Part shown: positions 1-8,844 of the stretch, in pieces
Layout: every line of letters begins with the position of its first letter
Position numbering within the stretch: position 1 is the stretch's first letter
NCBI GenBank assembly: GCA_902799185.1
Contig: CADBZO010000014.1
Span: 59,711-103,526, forward strand
Length of the DNA stretch: 43,816 nucleotides
Source: an uncultured Bacteroidales bacterium
Lineage (GTDB): Bacteria > Bacteroidota > Bacteroidia > Bacteroidales > Paludibacteraceae
Direction: 5' to 3'
Made by a program: the position numbers and the translations under genes
Notes under the pieces: model-generated
What the model was told of the DNA's origin: nothing
What the model saw: the letters and a program-made list of their open reading frames with translations, nothing else
The model's database searches: none

Positions 1-1046
1 TGCACACGTTCTCGGGTATGGGTCACGTTAAGACCGACGTAGTGAAGAACGGCGATATATGCGCAATGATCGGTATTGACGGATTCGAGATAGGCGACAC
101 CGTCTGCGACGCCGAGAAGCCGGAAGCACTGAAGCCTATCGCCATTGACGAGCCGACGATGAGTATGACGTTCTGCATCAACGACAGTCCTTTCTTCGGT
201 CAGGACGGCAAGTTCGTCACCAGCCGCCATATTCAGGACCGCTTGAACAAAGAGCTGGAGAAGAACCTTGCGCTGCGCGTAGAGAAAGGTGCGGAGGAGA
301 GCAGCTGGCGTGTGTTCGGCCGCGGTGTGCTGCACCTGAGCGTGCTCATTGAGACCATGCGTCGCGAGGGATACGAGCTGCAGGTAGGCCAGCCGCAGGT
401 AATCATCAAAGAGATAGACGGCGTGAAATGCGAGCCGGTGGAGAGCCTGACGGTGAACACGCCGGAAGAGTGCAGCGGCAAGATCATCGAGTTCGTTTCC
501 ACCCACAAGGGCGAGATGACGAAGATGGAGATGGTGAACGACCGTGTGCATCTGGAGTTCACGATTCCGAGCCGCGGTATCATGGGTATGCGTACCTATG
601 TAATGAACGTATCCGCCGGCGAGGCTATCATGGCACACCGTTTCCTGGAGTACCAGCCGTGGAAAGGCGAGATCGTGAAGCGCAACAACGGTTCACTCAT
701 CGCCATGGAATCCGGAACAGCTTATGCGTACGCGCTGGACAAGTTGCAAGACCGCGGCAAGTTCTTCATCGACCCGCAGGAAGAGGTGTATGCCGGCCAG
801 GTGGTAGGCGAGAACGCCAAAGAGGGCGACATCGTCATCAACGTGACCAAGAGCAAGAAACTGACGAACATGCGCTCGAAGAGCGCGGACGACAAAGCCG
901 TTCTGCCCCCTCCCGTACGCATGAGTCTGGAAGAGGCACTGGAGTACATCAAAGAGGACGAGTATGTAGAGGTAACCCCGCACGCCATGCGTATCCGCAA
1001 GATTATCCTCGACGAACTGGAGCGGAAGAGAGCGGGGAGAGCGTAG
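1..1046 (+). CDS. typA: Ribosome-associated GTPase TypA/BipA, C-terminal part (5' truncated by window edge)
   Basis: The frame is open from the window edge (first full codon at base 3) to the TAG at 1044-1046, giving about 347 residues of a family that is normally about 600. The GTPase domain lies outside the window. What remains matches the EF-G-like domains and the TypA-specific C-terminal domain: VESLTVNTPEE, the IPSRGIMGMRT segment, GTAYAYALDKLQDRG, and the conserved NVTKSKKLTNMRSK block. TypA/BipA is a translational GTPase of the EF-G superfamily that binds the 70S ribosome and supports ribosome assembly and growth under stress. It is followed after 98 bp by trigger factor. The Met at 18 is internal, not the start. 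Confidence 0.95.
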   Translation, partial: HTFSGMGHVKTDVVKNGDICAMIGIDGFEIGDTVCDAEKPEALKPIAIDEPTMSMTFCINDSPFFGQDGKFVTSRHIQDRLNKELEKNLALRVEKGAEESSWRVFGRGVLHLSVLIETMRREGYELQVGQPQVIIKEIDGVKCEPVESLTVNTPEECSGKIIEFVSTHKGEMTKMEMVNDRVHLEFTIPSRGIMGMRTYVMNVSAGEAIMAHRFLEYQPWKGEIVKRNNGSLIAMESGTAYAYALDKLQDRGKFFIDPQEEVYAGQVVGENAKEGDIVINVTKSKKLTNMRSKSADDKAVLPPPVRMSLEEALEYIKEDEYVEVTPHAMRIRKIILDELERKRAGRA

Positions 1047-1144
1047 AGCTTCGCGTAATTTTCGTAGTTTTCGTATTTTTACGTAATTTACGTAAACAAC
1101 GCAAGCTACACAAACAACGTAAATAACAAATTATATATACTATT

Positions 1145-2473
1145 ATGAAGATTGAACAAAGTGAATTGAAGAACCTGACCGGCGTAATCACGCTCACTAT
1201 CGAGCCCGCCGACTATCAGGAAGAAGTAAACAAACAGCTGAAAGAAGTGCGCCACAAAGCGCAGATGCCGGGTTTCCGCCCGGGTATGGTTCCTGCCGGA
1301 CTTGTCAAGAAGATGTACGGCAAGGGCATTCTGGCTGACGTACTGAACAAGAAAGTTGGCGAGAGTATGCAGAAGCACATCGAGGACAACAAGCTGCAGA
1401 TTCTCGGCGATCCGCTGCCGAGCGAGAACGCACCGAAGATCGACCTCGACAATGAAGACACTTTCACCTTCATGTTCGACATCGCCGTAGCTCCGGAGTT
1501 CGACGCCAAGCTGAACGGCAAGAACAAACTGACCGAATACGAGATCGAGGTGACGGACGAAATGGTGAACAACCAGGTAAACAGCTATGCAGAGCGTTTC
1601 GGCGACTATGTGCAGGTCGAGGAGGTAGCAGAAGGCGACATCGTGAAGGGTCTTGCCAAGCAAGTGGACGGCGAGATTGTCAAAGAGAACGCTGTGCTCA
1701 ACCCGCAGTACATGAAGGACAAAGAGCAGGCCAAGCTGTTTGCCGGTGCCAAGAAAGGCGAGACCGTGACCTTCAACCCTGCCAAGGCATTCGACAGCGA
1801 GGTAGAGGTTAGTTCGCTGCTGGGCATCACCAAAGAGCAGGCCAAGGACCTGAAGAGCGATTTCACCTTCGAGATTCAGGAGATCACCCGCCACACCCCC
1901 GCGAAGATTGACAGCGAGTTGTTCGCAAAGGTTTACGGCGAGAACGCTCCGAAAGACGAGGCTGAGTTCCGCGCTCGCGTGAAAGCCGAGATAGAAGCGA
2001 ACATGGCAGAGGACAGCAAATACAAATTCGGACTGGACGCCAAAGAGGCGATCATGAAGAAGATGGAGAAGCTGGAGTTCCCTGTTGACTTCCTCAAACG
2101 CTGGGTACTCGCCACCAACGAGAAGATGACCCAGGAGGAGCTGGACAAGGACTTTGACAAGATGCTGGACGAGCTGAAATGGCACCTCGCCAAAGACCAA
2201 CTCATGAAAGAGTACAACATCGACGTACAGAAAGAGGACGTAGAGGCTTACGCCAAAGAGGTAGCGCGCATGCAATTCATGCAATACGGTCTGATGCACG
2301 TGGATGACCAGTATCTGACCAACTACGCCAACGAAATGCTGAAGCAGGAGAACCAGCTCCGCGGCATCGTAGAGCGCGTAGCAGAGAACAAGATTTACGA
2401 CGCACTGAAGGGTGTAGCGAAGATCGAGAAGAAACAAATCTCGCACGCCGATTTCGGCAAGCTGTTCGCATGA
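1145..2473 (+). CDS. tig: Trigger factor, ribosome-bound chaperone/PPIase
   Basis: 442 residues, close to the usual trigger factor length. Trigger factor docks at the ribosomal exit tunnel and shields nascent chains. The N-terminal ribosome-binding domain carries the signature loop PGFRPGMVP (G-F-R-x-G-x-x-P) at about residues 40-48, followed by VKKMYG. The long charged helical C-terminal part fits the chaperone cradle. The middle region is a divergent FKBP-like domain, as is common in Bacteroidota, so isomerase activity cannot be assumed. The ATG at 1145 follows an A/T-rich leader without a strong Shine-Dalgarno, which is normal in this phylum. The stop overlaps the start of mpl (ATGA at 2470-2473), suggesting translational coupling. 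Confidence 0.95.
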   Translation: MKIEQSELKNLTGVITLTIEPADYQEEVNKQLKEVRHKAQMPGFRPGMVPAGLVKKMYGKGILADVLNKKVGESMQKHIEDNKLQILGDPLPSENAPKIDLDNEDTFTFMFDIAVAPEFDAKLNGKNKLTEYEIEVTDEMVNNQVNSYAERFGDYVQVEEVAEGDIVKGLAKQVDGEIVKENAVLNPQYMKDKEQAKLFAGAKKGETVTFNPAKAFDSEVEVSSLLGITKEQAKDLKSDFTFEIQEITRHTPAKIDSELFAKVYGENAPKDEAEFRARVKAEIEANMAEDSKYKFGLDAKEAIMKKMEKLEFPVDFLKRWVLATNEKMTQEELDKDFDKMLDELKWHLAKDQLMKEYNIDVQKEDVEAYAKEVARMQFMQYGLMHVDDQYLTNYANEMLKQENQLRGIVERVAENKIYDALKGVAKIEKKQISHADFGKLFA

Positions 2474-3828
2474 CACACATACATTTCATAGCTATTGGCG
2501 GCGCGGCGATGCACAACTTGGCATTGGCCGTAGCCTCCAAGGCGGGATACAGAGTAACGGGGTCGGATGATGAAATCTTCGACCCTGCTTTGTCTCACCT
2601 GCGCGAGGCGGGTCTGCTGCCGGACGAGTTGGGCTGGCACCCCGAGCGTATCACGCCCGACATAGACGCTATTATATTAGGAATGCACGCGCGCGAGGAC
2701 AACCCGGAGCTGGTGCGCGCCCGCGAGTTAGGCATCAAGATCTACTCTTTCCCTGAGTATCTGTACGAGCAGACGAAAGACAAGATCCGCATCGTAGTAG
2801 GCGGCAGCCACGGCAAGACCACCACGACGAGCATGATCCTGTATGTGCTGCAGCGTCTGGGTATCGAAGCGGACTACATGGTAGGCGCACAGATAGAGGG
2901 CTTCGAGCGGATGGTTCGTCTGAGCGACAGTGCCAAGTACGCTGTCTTTGAGGGCGACGAATACCTCACTTCCCCACTCGATTTGCGGTCCAAGTTCCTC
3001 TGGTACCACCCGCACGTAGCTATCCTGACGGGTATCGCGTGGGACCATATCAACGTCTTCCCCACCTTCCCGGAATATGTCGATACCTTCCGTAAGTTCG
3101 TTCACTCGATCGAACCCGGCGGCAGTTTCATCTACTATCAAGGCGACGAGAACCTGAGGCTCCTGGCGGAGGAAGTAAAGCAAAAGCAATCCTCCTCCCT
3201 TGAGGGGAGGTCGGGAGGGGTTTCCGTTATCCCTTACGACGCCTATGAAGGCAAGGTGGAGATGCAGGTGTTCGGTAAGCATAACATGCAGAACCTGCAG
3301 GCGGCTATGTTAGCATGCCACTGCATCGGCGTAGCGCCGGACGATTTCTACCGCGAGATAAGCACCTTCACCGGTGCGAGCAACCGGTTAGAGAAGATTT
3401 GCGAGACGGAGACAAGCGTGGCATACAAGGACTTTGCCCATTCGCCGTCCAAACTCAAAGCTACCATCAACGCCGTGCGCGAGCGCTATCCCGAAAAGAA
3501 ACTTGTAGCCTGCATGGAGCTCCACACCTTCAGCAGCCTGATGGCGGAATTCCTGCCACAGTACAAAAACTGCATGGCAGAAGCGGACACGGCATTCGTC
3601 TATTTCAACCCCAAAGTTATCGAGCATAAACGCCTCACTCCGATCACAAAAGAAGAGGTCCGTGACGCGTTTGGCACGAAAAATGTAGAGGTATTCACAG
3701 AGAGCGCGGCGTTACAGGAGCGTCTGAAGGGTTTAAGCTATACTAACACCGCGCTGCTCATGATGTCCAGCGGCACTTTCGACGGGGTAGATGTCAAGGC
3801 ATTTGCCACAGAGTTGTTAAACCGTTAA
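2470..3828 (+). CDS. mpl: Mpl-type UDP-MurNAc:L-Ala-gamma-D-Glu-meso-Dap ligase (murein recycling)
   Basis: 452 residues of the Mur ligase superfamily. The N-terminus HFIAIGGAAMHNLA is the nucleotide-binding glycine loop, GSHGKTTTT at about residues 114-122 is the ATP P-loop, and EGDEY and AWDHINVF are central-domain motifs. The C-terminal domain has FAHSPSKLKATI and HTFSS. The family attaches recycled tripeptide to UDP-MurNAc; single Mpl-like ligases are usual in Bacteroidota. It starts inside the tig stop codon (4-bp overlap). Oddity: residues about 240-251 (nt 3188-3225) are encoded by a GC-rich hairpin-forming tract (CCTCCC-TTGA-GGGGAGG followed by GGGAGGGG) that resembles intergenic spacer sequence near 33.02 kb, so a spacer-like block appears inserted in frame. 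Confidence 0.9.
   Translation: MTHIHFIAIGGAAMHNLALAVASKAGYRVTGSDDEIFDPALSHLREAGLLPDELGWHPERITPDIDAIILGMHAREDNPELVRARELGIKIYSFPEYLYEQTKDKIRIVVGGSHGKTTTTSMILYVLQRLGIEADYMVGAQIEGFERMVRLSDSAKYAVFEGDEYLTSPLDLRSKFLWYHPHVAILTGIAWDHINVFPTFPEYVDTFRKFVHSIEPGGSFIYYQGDENLRLLAEEVKQKQSSSLEGRSGGVSVIPYDAYEGKVEMQVFGKHNMQNLQAAMLACHCIGVAPDDFYREISTFTGASNRLEKICETETSVAYKDFAHSPSKLKATINAVRERYPEKKLVACMELHTFSSLMAEFLPQYKNCMAEADTAFVYFNPKVIEHKRLTPITKEEVRDAFGTKNVEVFTESAALQERLKGLSYTNTALLMMSSGTFDGVDVKAFATELLNR
3188..3225. repeat. GC-rich palindromic spacer-like insert inside mpl
   Basis: The tract has a CCTCCC/GGGGAGG hairpin followed by TCGGGAGGGG. A related arrangement (CCCCCTCT-GAGAGGGGG-TCGGGGGG) occurs in non-coding sequence at about 33026-33053. 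Within mpl it stays in frame and encodes the low-complexity stretch SSSLEGRSGGVS between otherwise conserved segments. Whether it is a mobile palindromic element or convergent low complexity cannot be decided here. Confidence 0.55.
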
Positions 3829-3850
3829 ACCGTTAAATCGTTAAGCAGTT

Positions 3851-4279
3851 ATGACCAAACAACAAAAACGTGATTACCTCTACATGCGCATGGCGCGCAC
3901 ATGGGCGGAGAACAGCTACTGCGTGCGCCGCAAGGTAGGCGCACTGTTAGTGAAGGACCAGATGATCATCTCGGACGGCTACAACGGCACCCCCTCGGGA
4001 TTCGAGAATATCTGCGAGGACGAGAACAACGTCTCCAAGCCGTATGTGCTGCACGCCGAAGCGAACGCACTGACCAAGGTTGCGCGGTCGAACAACAGCT
4101 CCGACGGCGCTACGCTCTACGTAACCGCCAGTCCCTGTCTGGAGTGTTCGAAACTGATTATCCAGTCGGGTATCAAGCGGGTGGTTTATGGCGAAGAGTA
4201 CCGCATCATGGACGGCGTAGAGCTACTCAAACGCGCAGGTATTGAGGTCGTTTATCTAAACGACCAAATTAAAAATTAA
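3851..4279 (+). CDS. dCMP deaminase-like zinc nucleotide deaminase (ComEB-like)
   Basis: 142 residues of the cytidine/deoxycytidylate deaminase superfamily. The zinc site is complete: HAEANAL (His68, catalytic Glu70) and PCLECSK (Cys96, Cys99). SDGYNGTPSGFENIC is the substrate loop typical of dCMP deaminases. The likely reaction is dCMP to dUMP, feeding thymidylate synthesis. The spacer before it (3826-3850) is a degenerate repeat of ACCGTTA-like units. It is separated by 9 bp from the protease gene downstream, consistent with one transcript. A nucleoside deaminase of another specificity is possible but less likely. Confidence 0.88.
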   Translation: MTKQQKRDYLYMRMARTWAENSYCVRRKVGALLVKDQMIISDGYNGTPSGFENICEDENNVSKPYVLHAEANALTKVARSNNSSDGATLYVTASPCLECSKLIIQSGIKRVVYGEEYRIMDGVELLKRAGIEVVYLNDQIKN

Positions 4280-4288
4280 AAATTACGA

Positions 4289-5920
4289 ATGAAAAAATAT
4301 ATCTTACCGACATTAACAATTGTCGCCGTGACGTTAGGTATCGTCATCGGCGTGACGCTGAGCCAGAAAGCCAACGCGCAACGGATCGTCTTCCAGAACG
4401 GCGGTTGGCAGTTTGAGCAGACCAAAGTGGACAGGCTGCTCCAGTTGATGGAGAGCGCGTATGTGGACAGCATCGACGTGGACAGTATCACGGACGAAGT
4501 GATGACCGAGCTGGTACAGAAACTCGACCCGCACAGCGCGTATATCCCCAAAGAGGATCTGGAGATGGTGAACTCGGAGCTGGCGGGTTCGTTCTCCGGC
4601 ATCGGCGTGCAGTTCACCATCCAGCAGGACACGGTACGTATCGTAGCGGTCATTGCCGGCGGTCCGAGCGAGGGCGTAGGCGTGCTGGCGGGCGACAAGC
4701 TGGTGAGCGTGGATGACTCCGCGTTTGTTGGGAAGAAGATGAACAACGAGAAAGTGATGAAGACGCTGCGCGGCAAGAAAGGCACGAAAGTGAAGTTAGG
4801 CGTGCTCCGCAGCGGTTCGCCCGACGTACTGTATTTCACTATCACCCGCGGCGACATCCCGGTGAACTCCGTGGATGCGAAATTCCTCATTGAAAGGGGC
4901 AAACAGAAGATCGGCTTTGTACGTGTCAACAAGTTCGGCGAGAGTACGTACCGCGAGTTCATCACCGCCCTGGCGGAACTGAAGGCGAAGGGCGCTACGA
5001 GTTACATCGTGGACCTGCGCGAGAACAGCGGCGGGTATATGGACCAGGCTATCCGCATGGCGAACGAGTTCCTCTCCCGCGGTGAGATGATTGTCTATTC
5101 GGTGGGACGCGCCTATCCGCGGTATGAAGCGAAGGCCGACGGCAGCGGACGGTTCAAAGACGTGCCGCTGGTAGTGCTGATAGACGATTTCTCCGCCTCC
5201 GCCAGCGAGATTTTCTCCGGTGCGATGCAGGACAACGACCGCGCCACCATCGTAGGCCGCCGTTCGTTCGGCAAGGGCCTGGTACAACAGCAGATGCCTT
5301 TTGCGGACGGCTCGGCAGTGCGGCTGACCGTAGCGCGGTACTACACCCCTTCGGGGCGGTGCATCCAGAAGCCCTATACCTTGGGCGACCAGACAGATTA
5401 CGCCAAGGACCTGGAGGAGCGGTTTGAGCACGGCGAGTTCTTCTCCGCCGACTCGGTACATTTCTCCGACACCACCACCTACCGCACCAAAGGCGGCCGG
5501 ATCGTACACGGCGGCGGAGGTATCATGCCGGACGTCTTCGTAGGCCGCGACACGACGCTCAACACGCCGTATTACAACAAGGTGGTGAACCTGGCGCTGA
5601 CCTACCAGTTTGCCTACCAATATACGGACAAGCACCGCAAGGAGCTGAGCCGGTACAAAGACTGGCAGAGCCTGGAGAACTATCTGAACAAACAGAATAT
5701 CCTGCGCGATTTCACCGCTTTCGCTGCGGAGAAGGACGTAGCGCCCAATGAGGAGCAGATACAAAAGTCGCGCCCTCTGTTGACGCGACTTCTGAATGCC
5801 TATATCGTCCGGAATATCCTCGGCGACGAAGGTTTCTTCCCGCTTTTCGAACGGGACGACGAGATTACTAAAGTTGCTGTAGAGCAGCTTGTACAAAGCG
5901 GTAGAACTTCTGCACAGTAG
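4289..5920 (+). CDS. ctpA: S41 family C-terminal processing protease with PDZ domain
   Basis: 543 residues. An N-terminal hydrophobic segment (about 5-25) ending in ANAQ predicts export to the periplasm or a membrane anchor. A PDZ domain follows at about residues 100-190 (SFSGIGVQF, AGGPSEGVGVLAGDKLVSV). The S41 catalytic core contains the SASASEIFSGAMQD motif and FGKGLVQQ. By spacing against E. coli Prc (Ser-Asp-Lys separated by 11 and 14), the likely catalytic residues are Ser304, Asp315 and Lys329. Such proteases trim or degrade envelope proteins from their C-termini. The long C-terminal extension (about 400-543) is usual for the Bacteroidota form. The last 53 bp overlap the 3' end of the convergent pepD. 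Confidence 0.93.
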   Translation: MKKYILPTLTIVAVTLGIVIGVTLSQKANAQRIVFQNGGWQFEQTKVDRLLQLMESAYVDSIDVDSITDEVMTELVQKLDPHSAYIPKEDLEMVNSELAGSFSGIGVQFTIQQDTVRIVAVIAGGPSEGVGVLAGDKLVSVDDSAFVGKKMNNEKVMKTLRGKKGTKVKLGVLRSGSPDVLYFTITRGDIPVNSVDAKFLIERGKQKIGFVRVNKFGESTYREFITALAELKAKGATSYIVDLRENSGGYMDQAIRMANEFLSRGEMIVYSVGRAYPRYEAKADGSGRFKDVPLVVLIDDFSASASEIFSGAMQDNDRATIVGRRSFGKGLVQQQMPFADGSAVRLTVARYYTPSGRCIQKPYTLGDQTDYAKDLEERFEHGEFFSADSVHFSDTTTYRTKGGRIVHGGGGIMPDVFVGRDTTLNTPYYNKVVNLALTYQFAYQYTDKHRKELSRYKDWQSLENYLNKQNILRDFTAFAAEKDVAPNEEQIQKSRPLLTRLLNAYIVRNILGDEGFFPLFERDDEITKVAVEQLVQSGRTSAQ

Positions 5921-7325
5921 CAATATTCACACGCTCATCGGGGGAATGGGGATGCTCAATGGTAGGACCAAACGAGATCATCTCCATTCCTTCGTATTTA
6001 GCCCCAATGATACCGCACTCCAGTCCGGCATGGATGATGACTACGCGCGGCTCGGCGCCGAACTCTTTCTCATAGACGGACTTCATCGTAGCCAGCAGCC
6101 GGCTCTTGAGGTTGGGTTTCCATCCGGGGTACGCACCGCTGAACTTCACCTCGGCTCCGGCAAGCGAGAAAGCCGACTGGATAACCGATTGCAGTTCTTC
6201 CTTGCGGCTCTCTACCGACGAACGGGTGAGACACTGTACTTCGATCTGACATTTGTCCTCTGAGATTTGGGATCTGATCATCGCCAGGTTATTGGACGTC
6301 TCTACGATGTCCGGCGCCTCCGGGATGACGCGGTAAACGCCGTGGGGGCAGAGGGTGACAGCATGGATGAGGAAGTCCTGTACGTCCTCGGGCATCTCTT
6401 TCTTAGGACACTCCACCTCCTGTGCGGTGAAGTGCAGGTCGGTCTCCACACCGTCGTACTCGCTCAGGAAGAGGTCTTCGTAACGGTCCACGAGGTCCTG
6501 TACGTCCTGGTAGCTGTCGGCAGGGATGGTGATGACCGCCGCCGCCTCACGCGGGATAGCGTTGCGGAGCGAACCGCCTTCCACGTACGCCAGACGCGCC
6601 TCGAAATTAGCCACCGCATCCTTGAGGAAACGGAAGAGGAGCTTGATGGCATTGGCGCGCTGCAGATGGATGTCGCAGCCCGAGTGGCCGCCCTTGCAGC
6701 CCTTGACCTCCACGCGCAGGGCTATGTCCCCCTCTTCAGTCTCTACAGGCTGGTAAGCGAAAGTGGCGGTAGCGTCCACGCCTCCGGCACAGCCTACATA
6801 GAGCTCGCCTTCGGTCTCAGAGTCGAGGTTAAGGAGGTACTTTCCTTTGAGCCAACCCGGTTTGAGGTCATTGGCGCCGTACATGCCGGTCTCCTCGTCA
6901 ATGGTGAAAAGCGCCTCCAAAGGCGGATGAACGGCATCCTTGTCGGCAAGGATAGCCATCGCTGTTGCCACGCCTATACCGTTGTCGGCTCCGAGGGTCG
7001 TGCCGTCCGCCGTTACCCATTCGCCGTTGTCCTCCACGTAGGCCTGAATAGCGTCTTTCTCAAAGTCAAACACCTTGTCGCTGTTCTTCTGGGGCACCAT
7101 GTCCATGTGGCCCTGAAGGATGACTCCCGGGTGGTTCTCCATACCCGGAGAGGCGGGTTTACGGATCAGCACATTGCCGATCTCGTCCTGGAGGGTCTCC
7201 AGCCCAAGGGACTTACCGTAATTGACAAGGAAATCCGCAATCTCTTTGCGTTTGCCGCTCGGACGCGGAATCTGGGTCAGGCTGTAGAAACTTGCCCAGA
7301 GTGCTTTCGGTTCTTGATTTTTCAT
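5868..7325 (-). CDS. pepD: Aminoacyl-histidine dipeptidase PepD, M20 metallopeptidase
   Basis: 485 residues, the normal PepD length. PepD hydrolyses Xaa-His dipeptides such as carnosine in the cytoplasm with a di-metal centre. Metal and catalytic motifs are visible: LQGHMDMVPQ (His/Asp), TTLGADNGIGVA (bridging Asp), EETGMYGA (catalytic Glu plus metal Glu), HSGCDIH in the dimerisation lid, and the C-terminal EHPHSPDERV metal His. The Met at 7325 begins the standard N-terminus (MKNQEPKALWASFY). It lies 61 bp downstream of ansA on the same strand with no promoter visible between them, so they are probably co-transcribed. The spacer is a 7-bp tandem repeat. Its 3' end runs 53 bp into the convergent protease gene. 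Confidence 0.93.
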   Translation of the reverse strand: MKNQEPKALWASFYSLTQIPRPSGKRKEIADFLVNYGKSLGLETLQDEIGNVLIRKPASPGMENHPGVILQGHMDMVPQKNSDKVFDFEKDAIQAYVEDNGEWVTADGTTLGADNGIGVATAMAILADKDAVHPPLEALFTIDEETGMYGANDLKPGWLKGKYLLNLDSETEGELYVGCAGGVDATATFAYQPVETEEGDIALRVEVKGCKGGHSGCDIHLQRANAIKLLFRFLKDAVANFEARLAYVEGGSLRNAIPREAAAVITIPADSYQDVQDLVDRYEDLFLSEYDGVETDLHFTAQEVECPKKEMPEDVQDFLIHAVTLCPHGVYRVIPEAPDIVETSNNLAMIRSQISEDKCQIEVQCLTRSSVESRKEELQSVIQSAFSLAGAEVKFSGAYPGWKPNLKSRLLATMKSVYEKEFGAEPRVVIIHAGLECGIIGAKYEGMEMISFGPTIEHPHSPDERVNIATVQKFYRFVQAALQQL

Positions 7326-7335
7326 ACTATCTGAT

Positions 7336-7390
7336 GTTTAATTCGTAATTCGTAATTCGTAATTCGTAATTTGTAATTCGTAATTTTTAA
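7336..7390. repeat. Seven-bp tandem repeat (TAATTCG) filling the ansA-pepD spacer
   Basis: About seven copies of TAATTCG, some degenerate (TAATTTG, TAATTTT), fill almost the whole intergenic gap and run up to the ansA stop codon. The same unit reappears at about 9021-9041 upstream of the ATPase gene. Confidence 0.85.
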
Positions 7391-8433
7391 TTGTCTATCG
7401 TCACTTCTCCGCAGAGATTCTTCTGCAGCAGGGTTCGCACGAGCTCCGGGTTGTCGGGGTTCTCGCCGAAGAGGTACATCATCTTCGTGAGTAGCGCCTC
7501 GGTGGTGATGTCATAACCCGAGAGCACCCCGGCTTTCATGAGGTTGAGCGAGACGGCATAGAGTCCCATCTCCACCGAACCGGTGTTGCACTGGGTTTTG
7601 TTGACGATGATAATACCCCTGTCCACCGCGGATTTGAGTTCGCGATAGAGCCATTTGTCGGAAGGAGCGTTACCGGCTCCGAAGGTCTCCAGCACGACAC
7701 CTTTCAGACCGCGCGTACGCAGGAGCGCGTGTACGACGGGCCGCTGAATCCCCGGGAAGAGCTTGAGCACGGCTACATTGGGGTCGTAAGCCGTATGCAG
7801 TCTGAGCACGGCGTTCACGTCGTTGTAATGCACGAGGTGCGGCTGGTAGGTGATATGCACGCCCGCCTTCGCGAGCGCGGGATAGTTATAGGAGTTGAAA
7901 GCCGAGAAATGTTCGGCGTTGCGCTTGGTGGTACGGTTGGCGCGGAAGAGCCTGTCCTCGAAATAGATGGTCACCTCCGGCACGATCGCATCGCCGTCTT
8001 CGTCCTGCGCCGCTGCTATCTCGATGGCGGTCAAGAGGTTCTCCTTGGCGTCGGAGCGAAGGACGCCTACCGGCAGCTGCGAGCCGGTGAAGACCACGGG
8101 TTTGTTCAGCCCCTCCAGCATGAACGAGAGCGCCGAGGCCGAATAACTCATCGTGTCCGTGCCATGCAGGATCACAAACCCGTCGTATTCCTCATAATGG
8201 TCATAGACCATCTGCGCCATCTGCGCCCATTTCTCGGGACCTATATCCGAGGAGTCGATGAGCGGTGTGAAAGCCTGGATATCCACCTTTATCTCTCCGG
8301 CGAAGAGCTCCGGCATAAAGGCCTTGAAGGTCTCTATATCCGCCGGCACAAGGGCTCCGGAGGCTTTGTCCCGGACCATGGTGATCGTGCCTCCCGTGGA
8401 TATCAGCAATACTTTGTGCAATGTTTTTCCCAT
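7387..8433 (-). CDS. ansA: Type I (cytoplasmic) L-asparaginase
   Basis: 348 residues from the chosen Met at 8433. It hydrolyses L-asparagine to aspartate and ammonia. The N-terminal LLISTGGTITM carries the nucleophilic Thr16, and VILHGTDTMSYSA carries the second catalytic Thr-Asp pair. VFTGSQLPVG and TFGAGNAPSD are further family motifs. There is no signal peptide, which fits the AnsA type. A longer frame upstream to 8520 would start with 29 unrelated residues and would begin upstream of the promoter at 8456-8486, so the downstream Met is preferred. ansA is divergent from the small ORF at 8572 and probably co-transcribed with pepD. Confidence 0.92.
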   Translation of the reverse strand: MGKTLHKVLLISTGGTITMVRDKASGALVPADIETFKAFMPELFAGEIKVDIQAFTPLIDSSDIGPEKWAQMAQMVYDHYEEYDGFVILHGTDTMSYSASALSFMLEGLNKPVVFTGSQLPVGVLRSDAKENLLTAIEIAAAQDEDGDAIVPEVTIYFEDRLFRANRTTKRNAEHFSAFNSYNYPALAKAGVHITYQPHLVHYNDVNAVLRLHTAYDPNVAVLKLFPGIQRPVVHALLRTRGLKGVVLETFGAGNAPSDKWLYRELKSAVDRGIIIVNKTQCNTGSVEMGLYAVSLNLMKAGVLSGYDITTEALLTKMMYLFGENPDNPELVRTLLQKNLCGEVTIDN

Positions 8434-8455
8434 ACGCAAATAACTTTTGCAGGTG

Positions 8456-8486
8456 CAAAAGTAGTAAAAAAATTGCACATATGCAA
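8456..8486 (-). promoter_or_regulatory. Bacteroidetes-type promoter of ansA-pepD
   Basis: Read on the minus strand: -33 TTG (8486-8484) in TTTGCATATG, 20-bp spacer, -7 TACTTTTG (8463-8456). The match to TAnnTTTG and the spacing are exact. It lies 22 bp upstream of the chosen ansA start, which supports that start. Confidence 0.8.
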
Positions 8487-8514
8487 ATTTTTCAGGTATT
8501 TTTATTCTTTTCCC

Positions 8515-8545
8515 TTGCATATTTAGATTTTTTGTAGTACCTTTG
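8515..8545 (+). promoter_or_regulatory. Bacteroidetes-type promoter, divergent from ansA
   Basis: -33 TTG (8515-8517) within CCCTTGCATAT, 20-bp spacer, -7 TACCTTTG (8538-8545). It drives transcription rightward into the 56-codon ORF at 8572. The -33 is 29 bp from the -33 of the divergent ansA promoter, so one regulator could affect both. Confidence 0.8.
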
Positions 8546-8547
8546 TA

Positions 8548-8565
8548 GCGGATTTCTAAATCCGC
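8548..8565 (+). promoter_or_regulatory. Perfect inverted repeat at the transcript 5' end
   Basis: GCGGATTTCTAAATCCGC has 8-bp arms and a 2-nt centre. It starts 3 bp after the -7 element, so it covers the expected transcription start and ends 6 bp before the ATG at 8572. It could be an operator or a 5' hairpin that hides the start codon region. Confidence 0.6.
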
Positions 8566-8571
8566 ATAACT

Positions 8572-8742
8572 ATGACCAGAAAAAGGAAACAGGAAAATCT
8601 TGCTTATTTATTAGACATTGAGCAAGATATGCTTAGGCAAGGAAAACGGCTATCTCAAGCTTTCTATGCGGCTAAAAAATATGCTGAATTAGCGTTGCAG
8701 AAACAGAAGAATTACGTTCAAGATGCCAAATTGGCACCATGA
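8572..8742 (+). CDS. Small basic protein of unknown function (56 aa)
   Basis: An ATG at 8572 opens 56 codons ending with TGA at 8740-8742. The predicted protein begins MTRKRKQENLAYLLDIEQ and continues as a charged, probably helical chain rich in Lys, Gln and Ala, ending DAKLAP. I do not recognise a family. Support for a real gene comes from context: an exact promoter 26 bp upstream, a palindrome between promoter and start, and a good rho-independent terminator about 100 bp downstream, giving a transcript of roughly 330 nt. The Shine-Dalgarno is weak, as usual here. Alternatively the transcript could be a non-coding RNA that happens to be open. Confidence 0.5.
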   Translation: MTRKRKQENLAYLLDIEQDMLRQGKRLSQAFYAAKKYAELALQKQKNYVQDAKLAP

Positions 8743-8844
8743 AAAAATCCTCCCTTAATGAAGGTAAGAAAAATGACAAAATGCTAAATACCCCCCCCGC
8801 GAACGGGCGGAATATAAAGAATATCGATAATTTCTCAGTCTTGC

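Noticed and set aside
1106-2476. 456-codon frame antisense to trigger factor
   Set aside because: It mirrors tig on the other strand, is rich in Leu/Val/His as expected from antisense of charged codons, and has no promoter or known motifs.
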